Shown here: positions 7,962-15,211 of the stretch, in pieces
Numbering within the stretch: position 1 is the stretch's first letter
How the letters are laid out: each line of letters starts with the position of its first letter
Source: an uncultured Clostridia bacterium
GTDB lineage: Bacteria > Bacillota > Clostridia > UBA1381
Direction of reading: 5' to 3'
Length of the DNA: 28,109 nucleotides
Assembly (NCBI GenBank): GCA_934486495.1
Contig: CAKSPW010000023.1
Coordinates: forward strand, 1 to 28,109
The notes under the pieces: generated by a model
What the model was told of the DNA's origin: nothing
What the model saw: the letters and a program-made list of their open reading frames with translations, nothing else
Databases searched by the model: none
Translations under genes and position numbers: made by a program

Positions 7962-8591
7962 TTAAGCCTTAACGCTGTTCTTAACAGTAACAAGTCCGCC
8001 CTTATTTCCGGGAACAGCACCTTTAATAAGAATGATGTTCTCCTCAGCGTTAACCTTTACAACTTCAAGGTTCTGGACTGTAACTCTGTCAACACCCATG
8101 TGTCCGGGGAGCTTCTTGCCCTTCATAACTCTTCCGGGGCTTGAGCAAGCACCCATTGAGCCTGAGCCTCTGTGATAGCCTGAACCGTGAGACATAGGAC
8201 CGCGGTGCAAGTTCCATCTCTTCATAGGACCTGCAAAACCCTTACCTTTGCTTATGCCTGTAACGTCAACCTTTTCACCGGCTTCAAATATATCAGCCTT
8301 GATTTCGTCACCTACATTAAGTGATACGATATCATCAAGTCTAAACTCTCTGAGATATTTTTTAGCGGCAGTGTCTGCCTTTGCAAAATGACCCTTCATC
8401 GGCTTGTTAAGATTTTTTTCTTTGACTTCACCGAATCCAACCTGAACTGCGTCATAGCCGTCCGTTTCAACTGTCTTCTTTTGAACAACAGTGCAAGGAC
8501 CTGCAAGCACAACAGTTACCGGGATAACTTTACCGCTCTCGTCAAAGAGTTGGGTCATACCGATTTTTGTACCTAAAATTGCTTTTTTCAT
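7962..8591 (-). CDS. rplC: Large subunit ribosomal protein L3 (uL3)
   Basis: A 209-residue L3 starting MKKAILGTKIGMTQLFDESG. The conserved centre KGKGFAGPMKRWNLHRGPMS (about residues 125-144) includes the loop that reaches toward the peptidyl transferase centre, followed by GSMGACSSPGRVMKGKKLPGHMG. L3 starts 50S assembly together with L24. TAGGAGGATAAAGAA precedes the ATG. The gap of 94 bases to rpsJ shows no gene. Confidence 0.98.
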   Translation of the reverse strand: MKKAILGTKIGMTQLFDESGKVIPVTVVLAGPCTVVQKKTVETDGYDAVQVGFGEVKEKNLNKPMKGHFAKADTAAKKYLREFRLDDIVSLNVGDEIKADIFEAGEKVDVTGISKGKGFAGPMKRWNLHRGPMSHGSGYHRGSGSMGACSSPGRVMKGKKLPGHMGVDRVTVQNLEVVKVNAEENIILIKGAVPGNKGGLVTVKNSVKA

Positions 8592-8685
8592 TTCTTTATC
8601 CTCCTATTACAGTTATTGGTTCACAAACGCGAACATGACCTGCATCATAGCCTTTTGGGCTACTGCACTTTTTTTGCCGGAACGC

Positions 8686-8997
8686 TTATTTTTGAATTAC
8701 ATCAATTTCAACGCCTGCCGGAAGATCAATCTTAACGAGTGATTCCATTGTCTTTTCGCCCGGAACCAAAATGTCGATTAATCTCTTGTGAGTTCTTCTT
8801 TCGAACTGCTCTCTCGAATCCTTGTACTTATGCACAGCTCTGAGGATCGTGATGATTTCCTTATCTGTCGGAAGCGGAATAGGGCCTGAAACTTTAGCAC
8901 CTGTTCTCTTTGCGATTTCAACAATCTTTTCTGCCGACTGATCCAAAACTGCATGGTCATAAGCCTTAAGCTTGATTCTGATTTTGCCTGCTGCCAT
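8686..8997 (-). CDS. rpsJ: Small subunit ribosomal protein S10 (uS10), first gene of the operon
   Basis: A 103-residue S10, the exact family length, starting MAAGKIRIKLKAYDHAVLDQ and containing KVSGPIPLPTDKEIITILRA and HKRLIDILVPGEKT. It belongs to the 30S head and doubles as NusE in antitermination complexes. The start at 8995-8997 has AAGGAGGGAAAAGT directly upstream; the frame is open further up, but nothing there resembles S10. It is the promoter-proximal gene, so the leader upstream controls the whole block. Confidence 0.98.
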   Translation of the reverse strand: MAAGKIRIKLKAYDHAVLDQSAEKIVEIAKRTGAKVSGPIPLPTDKEIITILRAVHKYKDSREQFERRTHKRLIDILVPGEKTMESLVKIDLPAGVEIDVIQK

Positions 8998-9330
8998 ACT
9001 TTTCCCTCCTTGATATTTTTTAGCATTGTGAACGCACGACAGCTCAAATGAAAATTGCACACACCGCCGGGTGTTTCGTGCCACCCTCAAATAAAAACCC
9101 AATCTCAAACATATGAGAATGGGCGTATTTAGTCATTTTCCGCCCCAAAAAAGCACACAGATGTCATAGATATAAACATAAAAATCCCATGCCGAATTGA
9201 AGCGTGACTGCCGCCCGGTTTCGTGAATCGGACATTCTCCGCGGAAAAACCAGACTCTTTAGGTCTGCAACCTCCCGTTTCATCGATTGATTAGTATTGA
9301 ATATTTCGCCAATACACATTTGTCACAACA
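8998..9330 (-). promoter_or_regulatory. Long structured 5' leader of the S10 operon
   Basis: About 330 bases of transcribed leader without a convincing gene. On the minus strand it shows a small hairpin CAGAC-N7-GTCTG near 9254, a terminator-like hairpin at 9089-9123 and a further hairpin ACACC-GCCG-GGTGT near 9062-9075. In E. coli the S10 leader is the target of L4 autoregulation. Control of this type here is inference from position and structure; the sequence does not match a leader class I can name. The rest of the gap, between the two divergent promoters (9365-9592), is AT-rich with homopolymer runs, and I see nothing else in it. Confidence 0.5.
9089..9123 (-). terminator. Terminator-like hairpin (candidate attenuator) in the S10 leader
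   Basis: The minus strand reads CCCATTCTCA, a short loop, TTGAGATTGGG, then TTTTTATTT. The arms pair with one internal mismatch and the T-run follows directly, the form of an intrinsic terminator. It lies between the operon promoter and rpsJ, so it could act as an attenuator of the 20-gene operon. No T-box or riboswitch that I recognise precedes it. Confidence 0.6.
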
Positions 9331-9335
9331 ATACC

Positions 9336-9364
9336 ATTATACACGAAAAAAGCAAGAATTGCAA
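9336..9364 (-). promoter_or_regulatory. Promoter of the S10/spc operon
   Basis: On the minus strand, TTGCAA (9359-9364), a 17-base spacer and TATAAT (9336-9341) form a good sigma-A promoter. Transcription would begin near 9328 and leave a leader of about 330 bases before rpsJ. No other equally good match lies closer to rpsJ. The -10 is perfect and the -35 matches four of six positions. Confidence 0.75.
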
Positions 9365-9592
9365 GCCTTTTTTTAAAAAAAGACTTACAAACTTAAAAGG
9401 CTTTGACAGCATTTTTTTAGTCATTATGCAACATGGCATTTTTTTCGGCATAATAACAAGGAAAATCGCACTATAAAATCTATAATAATCACTGTTTTAA
9501 ATACCTTTTAAAATCCCTCACCGACGCACCGATTTATCACAATTGAACAAGCGGCGGTTTATATATAAAAGTTGATTTGTGCAACATAAAGC

Positions 9593-9621
9593 TTGCTTTT
9601 TTCAATTTAATGTGTTATAAT
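9593..9621 (+). promoter_or_regulatory. Promoter of guaA
   Basis: TTGCTT (9593-9598), a 17-base spacer and TATAAT (9616-9621) on the plus strand, followed by an AT-rich start region. It would give a leader of about 150 bases before the guaA start. It diverges from the S10 operon promoter. Confidence 0.7.
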
Positions 9622-9687
9622 TTTTATATAGCGTATATGAATTTATATGCTTATATACCCTTTTATTATATTATACCACCATCTGGG

Positions 9688-9715
9688 AGGCACCGATTTT
9701 CCTATCGGTGCCTTT
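9688..9715 (+). promoter_or_regulatory. Hairpin in the guaA leader
   Basis: GGCACCGAT-TTTCCT-ATCGGTGCC followed by TTTCAAC. This is a perfect nine-base stem between the guaA promoter and its start codon. The T-run is short, so it may be a weak terminator, an attenuator or an RNA-stability element. The flanks do not carry a purine-riboswitch core that I can recognise. Confidence 0.5.
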
Positions 9716-9780
9716 CAACACAAATTCGGGATATAGATAAAACGGTAAAAACGAAATAAATTTGAAAGGGCGTATTAATT

Positions 9781-11313
9781 GTGGTCAATGAAACGGTCAT
9801 AGTTCTCGACTTCGGAGGACAATATAATCAGCTTATTGCAAGACGCGTGCGTGAAAACAATGTGTATTGCGAGGTTTTACCTTATTTCGCTTCTATTGAA
9901 GAAATTAAAAGCAAAAATCCCATCGGTATTATTTTTACGGGCGGGCCTAACAGTGTTTACGAAGAAAATGCTCCGAAATGTTCGGATGAGATTTTTAATC
10001 TCGGCATACCCGTGCTCGGAATTTGCTATGGAAGTCAATACATGGCTTACGCTCTTGGCGGAAAGGTTTCTCCTGCCGACAAGCGTGAATACGGCAAAAC
10101 TGTAATAAATCTTAAAGAAAGTCTTTTATTTGACGGAATTGAAAAGGAAACAATCTGCTGGATGAGCCATACCGATCACGTCGAGGCAATTCCGGAAGGA
10201 TTTAAAATAATAGCATCAAGCGATAGCTGCCCTGTTGCCGCTTATGAAAACACGGACAAAAAACTGTATAGCGTTCAATTCCATCCCGAAGTGAATCATA
10301 CGCCTGAGGGCTGCAAAATGCTCAGAAACTTTCTATATAATATATGCGGCTGCAGCGGTGACTGGCAAATGAGCGATTACGCAAAGCGCACAATTGCGGA
10401 TTTGAAAGAAAAAATCGGAGACAAAAAAGTACTGTGTGCTCTTTCGGGCGGTGTTGACAGCTCCGTCGCAGCAGTTCTTCTCCACAAAGCAGTCGGAGAT
10501 AATTTGACTTGTATTTTTGTTGATAACGGTTTGCTCAGAAAAAATGAGGGCGATGATGTCGAAAGAATTTTCAAGAAGCAATTCAGCATCAACATGGTAA
10601 GAGTAAACGCCAAAGACAGATTTCTAAATAAGCTTGCCGGCATTTCAAATCCGGAGCATAAAAGAAAAATTATCGGTGAAGAATTTATCCGTGTTTTTGA
10701 AACGGAAGCAAAAAAAATCGGTAAAGTTGACTTTCTCGTCCAGGGAACAATTTATCCCGATGTTATCGAGAGCGGTGCCGGTGATGCAGCTGTTATAAAA
10801 AGCCACCATAATGTCGGAGGTCTCCCCGACGCTGTTGATTTTGAAGAAATTATCGAACCTCTCAGAAGCTTATTTAAGGACGAGGTAAGACAACTCGGTA
10901 TAGAACTCGGTATCCCCGAATTTCTCGTTTGGCGCCAGCCGTTCCCCGGCCCGGGCCTTGCCGTAAGAGTTATCGGAGAAATTACAGAGGATAAACTTGA
11001 AATTCTCCGTGATGCCGATGCAATTTTCAGAGAGGAAATCGCCAACGCCGGTCTTGACAGAAGCATAAATCAGTATTTCGCAGTAATAACGGATATGAGA
11101 AGCGTAGGCGTTATGGGCGATGAGAGAACATATGACTATACTCTTGCCCTCCGAGCAGTTACAACTACCGACTTTATGACAGCCGATTGGGCACGTATCC
11201 CTTATGATGTTCTTGAAAAAGCGTCCAATAGAATCGTAAATGAAGTAAAACACGTAAACCGTCTGGTTTATGATATCACATCCAAACCACCCGCAACAAT
11301 CGAGTGGGAGTAG
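9781..11313 (+). CDS. guaA: GMP synthase (glutamine-hydrolysing)
   Basis: A 510-residue enzyme that converts XMP to GMP with ATP and glutamine-derived ammonia, the last step of guanine nucleotide synthesis. The N-terminal class I glutaminase has its Cys82 nucleophile in GICYGSQYM and the H168/E170 pair in QFHPEVNHT. The ATP pyrophosphatase domain has the PP-loop SGGVDSS at 222-228. The C-terminal dimerisation domain has PFPGPGLAVRV and ends PPATIEWE, as in the family. The start is GTG with AAAGGG ten bases upstream; no ATG fits. Its last codons form the attachment core of the mobile element downstream. The protein sequence is preserved: GAG TGG GAG TAG still reads E-W-E-stop. Confidence 0.97.
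   Translation: MVNETVIVLDFGGQYNQLIARRVRENNVYCEVLPYFASIEEIKSKNPIGIIFTGGPNSVYEENAPKCSDEIFNLGIPVLGICYGSQYMAYALGGKVSPADKREYGKTVINLKESLLFDGIEKETICWMSHTDHVEAIPEGFKIIASSDSCPVAAYENTDKKLYSVQFHPEVNHTPEGCKMLRNFLYNICGCSGDWQMSDYAKRTIADLKEKIGDKKVLCALSGGVDSSVAAVLLHKAVGDNLTCIFVDNGLLRKNEGDDVERIFKKQFSINMVRVNAKDRFLNKLAGISNPEHKRKIIGEEFIRVFETEAKKIGKVDFLVQGTIYPDVIESGAGDAAVIKSHHNVGGLPDAVDFEEIIEPLRSLFKDEVRQLGIELGIPEFLVWRQPFPGPGLAVRVIGEITEDKLEILRDADAIFREEIANAGLDRSINQYFAVITDMRSVGVMGDERTYDYTLALRAVTTTDFMTADWARIPYDVLEKASNRIVNEVKHVNRLVYDITSKPPATIEWE
11302..11312 (+). repeat. Left attachment core (attL) in guaA
   Basis: GAGTGGGAGTA covers the last two sense codons of guaA and most of its third-last and stop codon region (GAG TGG GAG TA). 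The partner copy is at 27807-27817 with one difference. Direct orientation and position at a known integration hot spot support its role. Confidence 0.75.
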
Positions 11314-11324
11314 TTCCACGCAGC

Positions 11325-11354
11325 CTGAAAACGGCTTGGTTAAGCCATTTTCAG
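11325..11354 (+). terminator. Hairpin after guaA
   Basis: CTGAAAA-C-GGCTT, a four-base loop, AAGCC-A-TTTTCAG. Twelve base pairs with one symmetric mismatch, followed by AGTTTGTAG. It lies just inside the element and may serve as the new terminator of guaA. A hairpin occupies the same place after the right-hand core at 27826-27865. Confidence 0.55.
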
Positions 11355-11369
11355 AGTTTGTAGTCAAGG

Positions 11370-11391
11370 TTTGACAGCACTTTGACAACAC
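11370..11391 (+). repeat. Left arm-type repeats of the element
   Basis: Two abutting 11-mers, TTTGACAGCAC and TTTGACAACAC, starting 58 bases after the attachment core. Related copies TCTGACAACAA and TTGACAACAA occur near the right end (27684-27706). Tn916-family integrases bind short repeats of this kind through their N-terminal domain, and the integrase here has such a domain. Confidence 0.6.
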
Positions 11392-11591
11392 TTGATACTG
11401 CGAGAATAATATAAAACAAATAAGTGTCATATATGTTTATGTGAATTAAGAATTAATTATATAATTATTCTTGAAAACATAGAATAATAATTGAAAAAAT
11501 AGCCTGTAAATATTTGTGGAGCAGTTCTTGCAATATTATAATATTATAATTATTAATAGTATCAAAGTAATAATGTAGGAGGTGGATTAAT

Positions 11592-12026
11592 ATGTATAAT
11601 GCTCATGAGATAGCTTTATATGTTATTAATTGGTGTCATGAACATGGATTCATTATTACAAATTTAAAATTACAGAAATTACTTTATTTTCTTCAAGGTG
11701 AAAATTGTCGTGTGAGACACAGTCGTCTTATTTCAGATGACTTTTATGCTTGGCAATTAGGACCGGTAATTCCTGAAGTGTATTATGAATTTGCTATGTA
11801 CTCATCGTCTGAAATACCAGAACAAAAATCTCTTATTCCTTCTTTTCCAGAGGAAGAAAAGTCACTTATCGATAGAGTATTATCAAAATATGCTGTGAAG
11901 TCAACTTGGGATTTGGTGGATATATCACATTCTCAAGACCCTTGGAAGTATAATCATCAGGTTTTCGGCGATAGGTCAATTATCCCATATCAATCAATTG
12001 AGAATTACTATGATGGTGGTGAATGA
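11592..12026 (+). CDS. Panacea-domain (DUF4065, SocA-like) antitoxin
   Basis: A 144-residue protein with the Panacea (DUF4065) pattern: TNLKLQKLLYFLQG (23-36), AWQLGPVIPEVYYEF (53-67) and HSQDPWK near residues 113-119. Proteins of this family, including SocA and the PanA antitoxins, neutralise many unrelated toxins encoded next to them. TAGGAGGTGG precedes the ATG. Its stop overlaps the start of the next gene (ATGA), as expected for an antitoxin-toxin pair. It is more AT-rich than the host genes, which fits acquisition. Function as an antitoxin is inference from the family and the arrangement. Confidence 0.8.
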   Translation: MYNAHEIALYVINWCHEHGFIITNLKLQKLLYFLQGENCRVRHSRLISDDFYAWQLGPVIPEVYYEFAMYSSSEIPEQKSLIPSFPEEEKSLIDRVLSKYAVKSTWDLVDISHSQDPWKYNHQVFGDRSIIPYQSIENYYDGGE

Positions 12027-13438
12027 ACATGACAGAACAAGAGAAAAGCGATGAACTTATTGCACTAATTGACGAATTATGCAAAGCAGATTTTTTTAAA
12101 CAAGAATCGATTTTGGACCAATGGGTAAACAAATTAAAGAAAATATATACCAATGGTTATAGGCATACATACTCAGATATTTTTTATAAAGTTCAAACTA
12201 TAATCTCTGAAAACACTGATTCTGAAGTTTTAGAGATATTGGGAGAAAATCTTAATACATTAGGGAAGCGGCTATTTGAACTTTTTTCCCAAAATAAAGA
12301 TGATGCAAATTTACAAAATGTTACTTTTGGATATAAAAAATTTTCTGACCATATTAAGTTGGAAATTGGACGATATAATTTTATAAAATCGCAATTTATG
12401 TATGGAAATTTTATAAATAATACTAACACAAATGCAAATGTAAAATCGGTTGACGACGGGCAAGCTGAATTAATAAAAATGAAACAGCAAGTTGATAAAA
12501 TATCAGATGATTTTAAGAGTGTGCGTTCCGTTACCACAGAAGCAAAAAAACAACTTGACGGAATAGATGATAAATTAGAGAATAATAAAATTTCATCTAT
12601 AACCACTCTTACTATTTTTTCTGCTGTTGTTCTTGCTTTTTCAGGTGGAATAACATTTGAAGCAGGGATTTTTAAGGGAATGGCAGAATCGTCACCATAT
12701 AGATTAGTATTTATTATAGCATTAACGGGATTTATTCTTTTCAATACTATTTTTGTGCTTTTGTATCTTGTTGGAAAATTAGCAGGAAAAACAATTAGTA
12801 CAAAGTGCAAATATATGTCCACAGATATGGACGTTGTAGATATAGGACAGCAGTGCGGAGAAGGATATTGCCAAAAGGAATGTAATTCAACAACTCTTTT
12901 TTGCAGAATTTATCACAAATATTCATATATATTTGTGATAAACGCAGTGCTCCTATGTACGATGTATGATGACTTCATCTTGTGGTTTTTCAGACAGCAA
13001 GCTTATACTTTTATGGTCTTTGCATGGCAAATTATTCCATTGATTGCTGCTATTGTTTCAGTGCTTGTCTATAAAAGCATGCAAAAGGTGCAAGAAAAAC
13101 GAATTGTGCTTAAATTTAAAATTCAATTAATAAATGACATTATTTCCCCAAACGAGAACAATTCAGTTTTATATCAATTGAGTAGTGTCATGTCAAGTTT
13201 TTTTGGGGCAAAAACAACAAATTTATCAGATAAGTTTTTAAAGAGTATAGAAGGCACTAAAGTAGTCACTGATAAACAATATAAAAATATTCTTCATAAG
13301 TTACATGATTTTACTTGTCAGGAAATAGTAAAATGCAATCGTTTGTGTGAATCAATTTCTCGGAGGCAACATTTACAAAATAAAAAAATATGGAAAGTTT
13401 TAAAAACTGAATTTAGGGAATACTTAGCCACACGGTAA
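12023..13438 (+). CDS. Four-helix membrane protein, putative toxin partner of the Panacea gene
   Basis: A 471-residue protein I do not recognise as a named family. Residues 1-140 are soluble and helical. Residues 145-190 have heptad-like charge patterns suggesting a coiled coil. Four strongly hydrophobic segments follow at about 192-214, 226-251, 301-323 and 328-350. The 120-residue C-terminal tail is basic and soluble. Several PanT toxins are membrane proteins, so a membrane-perturbing effector is a reasonable guess. It is translationally coupled to the upstream gene through ATGA and ends just before a strong bidirectional terminator, so the pair is a closed unit. It could instead be a phage-sensing membrane effector. 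Confidence 0.6.
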   Translation: MNMTEQEKSDELIALIDELCKADFFKQESILDQWVNKLKKIYTNGYRHTYSDIFYKVQTIISENTDSEVLEILGENLNTLGKRLFELFSQNKDDANLQNVTFGYKKFSDHIKLEIGRYNFIKSQFMYGNFINNTNTNANVKSVDDGQAELIKMKQQVDKISDDFKSVRSVTTEAKKQLDGIDDKLENNKISSITTLTIFSAVVLAFSGGITFEAGIFKGMAESSPYRLVFIIALTGFILFNTIFVLLYLVGKLAGKTISTKCKYMSTDMDVVDIGQQCGEGYCQKECNSTTLFCRIYHKYSYIFVINAVLLCTMYDDFILWFFRQQAYTFMVFAWQIIPLIAAIVSVLVYKSMQKVQEKRIVLKFKIQLINDIISPNENNSVLYQLSSVMSSFFGAKTTNLSDKFLKSIEGTKVVTDKQYKNILHKLHDFTCQEIVKCNRLCESISRRQHLQNKKIWKVLKTEFREYLATR

Positions 13439-13487
13439 AATAATAATTATATTAATTGACTGATTTGACATTATTAATAAAACACAT

Positions 13488-13518
13488 AAACTGCTCTGCT
13501 TATTCGGCAGAGCAGTTT
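13488..13518. terminator. Bidirectional terminator between convergent genes
   Basis: AAACTGCTCTGC, a seven-base loop, GCAGAGCAGTTT, a perfect 12-base stem. It is followed by T-rich sequence on both strands (TTTTCATG on plus, TTTATGTGTTTTATT on minus). It separates the Panacea/membrane pair from the convergent recombination module. Confidence 0.85.
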
Positions 13519-13523
13519 TCATG

Positions 13524-13838
13524 TCACATAGTCATTTTATAAATAAGTTCAATTATGTATTTTATGTTGTCAAGCACATCGGTATTACTATTTATAATTT
13601 CAAGCCTTTTTAATTCATTGACAAGCTCCGAAAGATAATCTTCAAGAAATTTGCGCACCCGAATATTTGGGCGCACTGTAATTTCTTCGCTAAACAGTCT
13701 TTTCAAGATATAGTCCTGTTTTGTAAGTCCCGATGTTTTCACAAGCATATCAAGTCTGTATGCTTCTTCGGGCGATGCCCGTAAGGCTATTGTCTTACAT
13801 CTCCAACGATTCTTATTATCCTTATTTTTTGCCGACAT
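13524..13838 (-). CDS. Ribbon-helix-helix DNA-binding protein, MobC-like
   Basis: A 104-residue protein. Residues about 12-45 (WRCKTIALRASPEEAYRLDM and GLTKQDYILKRL) have the strand-helix-helix pattern of MobC and other plasmid/ICE ribbon-helix-helix proteins. The C-terminal half is helical. In Firmicutes elements such genes often sit beside the integrase and help relaxosome or recombination complexes. I prefer the ATG at 13836-13838, which has AGGGG eight bases upstream; a GTG nine bases earlier is possible. The start overlaps the end of the integrase gene, so they are co-transcribed. No relaxase is visible in the window to pair with it. Confidence 0.65.
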   Translation of the reverse strand: MSAKNKDNKNRWRCKTIALRASPEEAYRLDMLVKTSGLTKQDYILKRLFSEEITVRPNIRVRKFLEDYLSELVNELKRLEIINSNTDVLDNIKYIIELIYKMTM

Positions 13839-14952
13839 CTGAATCACCCCTCATCATTTCATCAAGCTGCTCCGCAATTAACGCATCCTTATTGCCATAG
13901 CGGTGTGAGTAAATCATTGTAATCTCCGGTGATTTATGCCCGGCGCGCTTAGCAATATCCATAACCGACGCGCAGCTTACATAATTCATAAGCAGGCTTA
14001 TATGCGAATGCCTTAATCCGTGAATCGTGATACGCTTTACGCCGGCTTTCTTTGAATACTCGGTCATGGTTTTATGAAACGCCGATTTTGAAATCTCAAA
14101 CAATCTGTCTGTGCTTTTTATACCGTATAAGCTGTTTATGTATTCTTCCAGTTCCTCCGCAAGCTCTTTCGGCATATGCACAGTCCTTTTGCTGTTAGGA
14201 GTTTTGGTTTTGCCGTTTGTTTGCTCTTTTTTCGTGAAACTGTTTGTAACTTTTAAAGTCATCTCATGCAGATTTACATCTTCTCTTGTCAATGCCTGCA
14301 ACTCCCCAAGCCTTAAACCGCACCAGAAAAACACTTGAAACGCATAATAAAACTCCGGTTTTTCCCGTATGACATTTGAAAATTTTGTGTATTCGTCAAG
14401 CGTCCAAAATTCCCGCTCCTTATCCGCTTGTTTTGTTCCCAAGCGTTATATCTTCAAAACCGGATTGGACGGCAAATTGTGATATACAACAGCATAGTTT
14501 AATATAGCCGACAGTTGATTGTTGATACTGCGGAGATAAGTTGAAGAATATTCTTCGCCGTTTGACTTTTTCATAGATAACACTTCATCTTGCCATTTGC
14601 GCACATCATTCGTTGATATTTCATACACCTTTTTATTTTCAAAGTACGGCAGGATTTTTTTATCTATAATATTTTTCTTATTTTCGGCGGTAGTATCTCT
14701 GCGGCGCAGCCTTGTAAAATTCATATATTCTTTAACAAGCTCCGCCATTGTAAGATTTTCGTCCAATGTTTCCTCGTGTTCAAGCTGCTTTATAAGGCTC
14801 GGCAATTCTTCCTTTTCCCACTTCTTTGCGTCTTTATGAAGCTTGAATCCTCTTTTACAGCTGCTTTTTCTTTTTCCGTCAGGAGCGGTATAACGGTACA
14901 TGACGCGATACCTGTCGCCGTCCTTGCAGACGGTACTGCTATAATCGCTCAT
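13822..14952 (-). pseudogene. Tyrosine integrase interrupted by an in-frame TAA
   Basis: Read through, this is a Tn916-type integrase of about 376 residues. There is an N-terminal arm-binding region (about 4-60), a core-binding region (about 66-165) and then the catalytic domain. A TAA at 14446-14448 stops the first part after NLPSNPVLKI; the frame continues without shift. The catalytic part keeps all key residues: Arg in WCGLRLGEL, HGLRH, GHKSPEIT and the nucleophile Tyr in MIYSHRY. A TTG (14440-14442) two codons after the stop could restart translation, but I see no good ribosome binding site for it. The start ATG overlaps the stop of the excisionase-like gene (ATGA). Either a recent nonsense mutation, readthrough, a split protein, or a sequencing error. 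Confidence 0.85.
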
Positions 14953-15143
14953 GCTGAATATTCCTCCTTTCCGTAAACTCTCTCATAAAAATATTTTCTG
15001 CTTGTCCTGCCGTGTACGGTCAGGTATCCCTTTTTCTCCAGCTCCCCGTTAAGAGTTTTTATTATGCGGTAAGCATAGGAAACGGATATTCCCATAAGTT
15101 CACTTACCTCGCTTGCCTTTATAAAAATTGTGTTAGTTTTCAT
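14949..15143 (-). CDS. Small excisionase-like helix-turn-helix protein
   Basis: A 64-residue protein with a helix-turn-helix at residues 9-30 (ASEVSELMGISVSYAYRIIK) and a wing ending RTSRKYFYERVYG. It matches a common small DNA-binding protein beside integrases in Firmicutes integrative elements, annotated as excisionase or regulator. A role in directing excision is inference. GAAAGGAGAAAAAAACA precedes the ATG. It overlaps the integrase start by ATGA and lies just after the helicase gene, so all are read leftwards together. Confidence 0.7.
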   Translation of the reverse strand: MKTNTIFIKASEVSELMGISVSYAYRIIKTLNGELEKKGYLTVHGRTSRKYFYERVYGKEEYSA

Positions 15144-15211
15144 TGTTTTTTTCTCCTTTCGATTTTAAGAATGTTGTTATGCTGAAATACTCACAGTACA
15201 ACAGGAATTTT

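Noticed and set aside
9062..9090. GAGGGTGGCACG on the minus strand resembles the T-box antiterminator motif
   Set aside because: It lies after the terminator-like hairpin rather than before it, lacks the following CGCG, has no specifier stem I can see, and precedes a ribosomal operon that T-boxes do not normally control.
12193..12822. 209-codon minus-strand frame inside the membrane-protein gene
   Set aside because: Antisense to a gene with a coupled start and terminator; no ribosome binding site; low-complexity composition.
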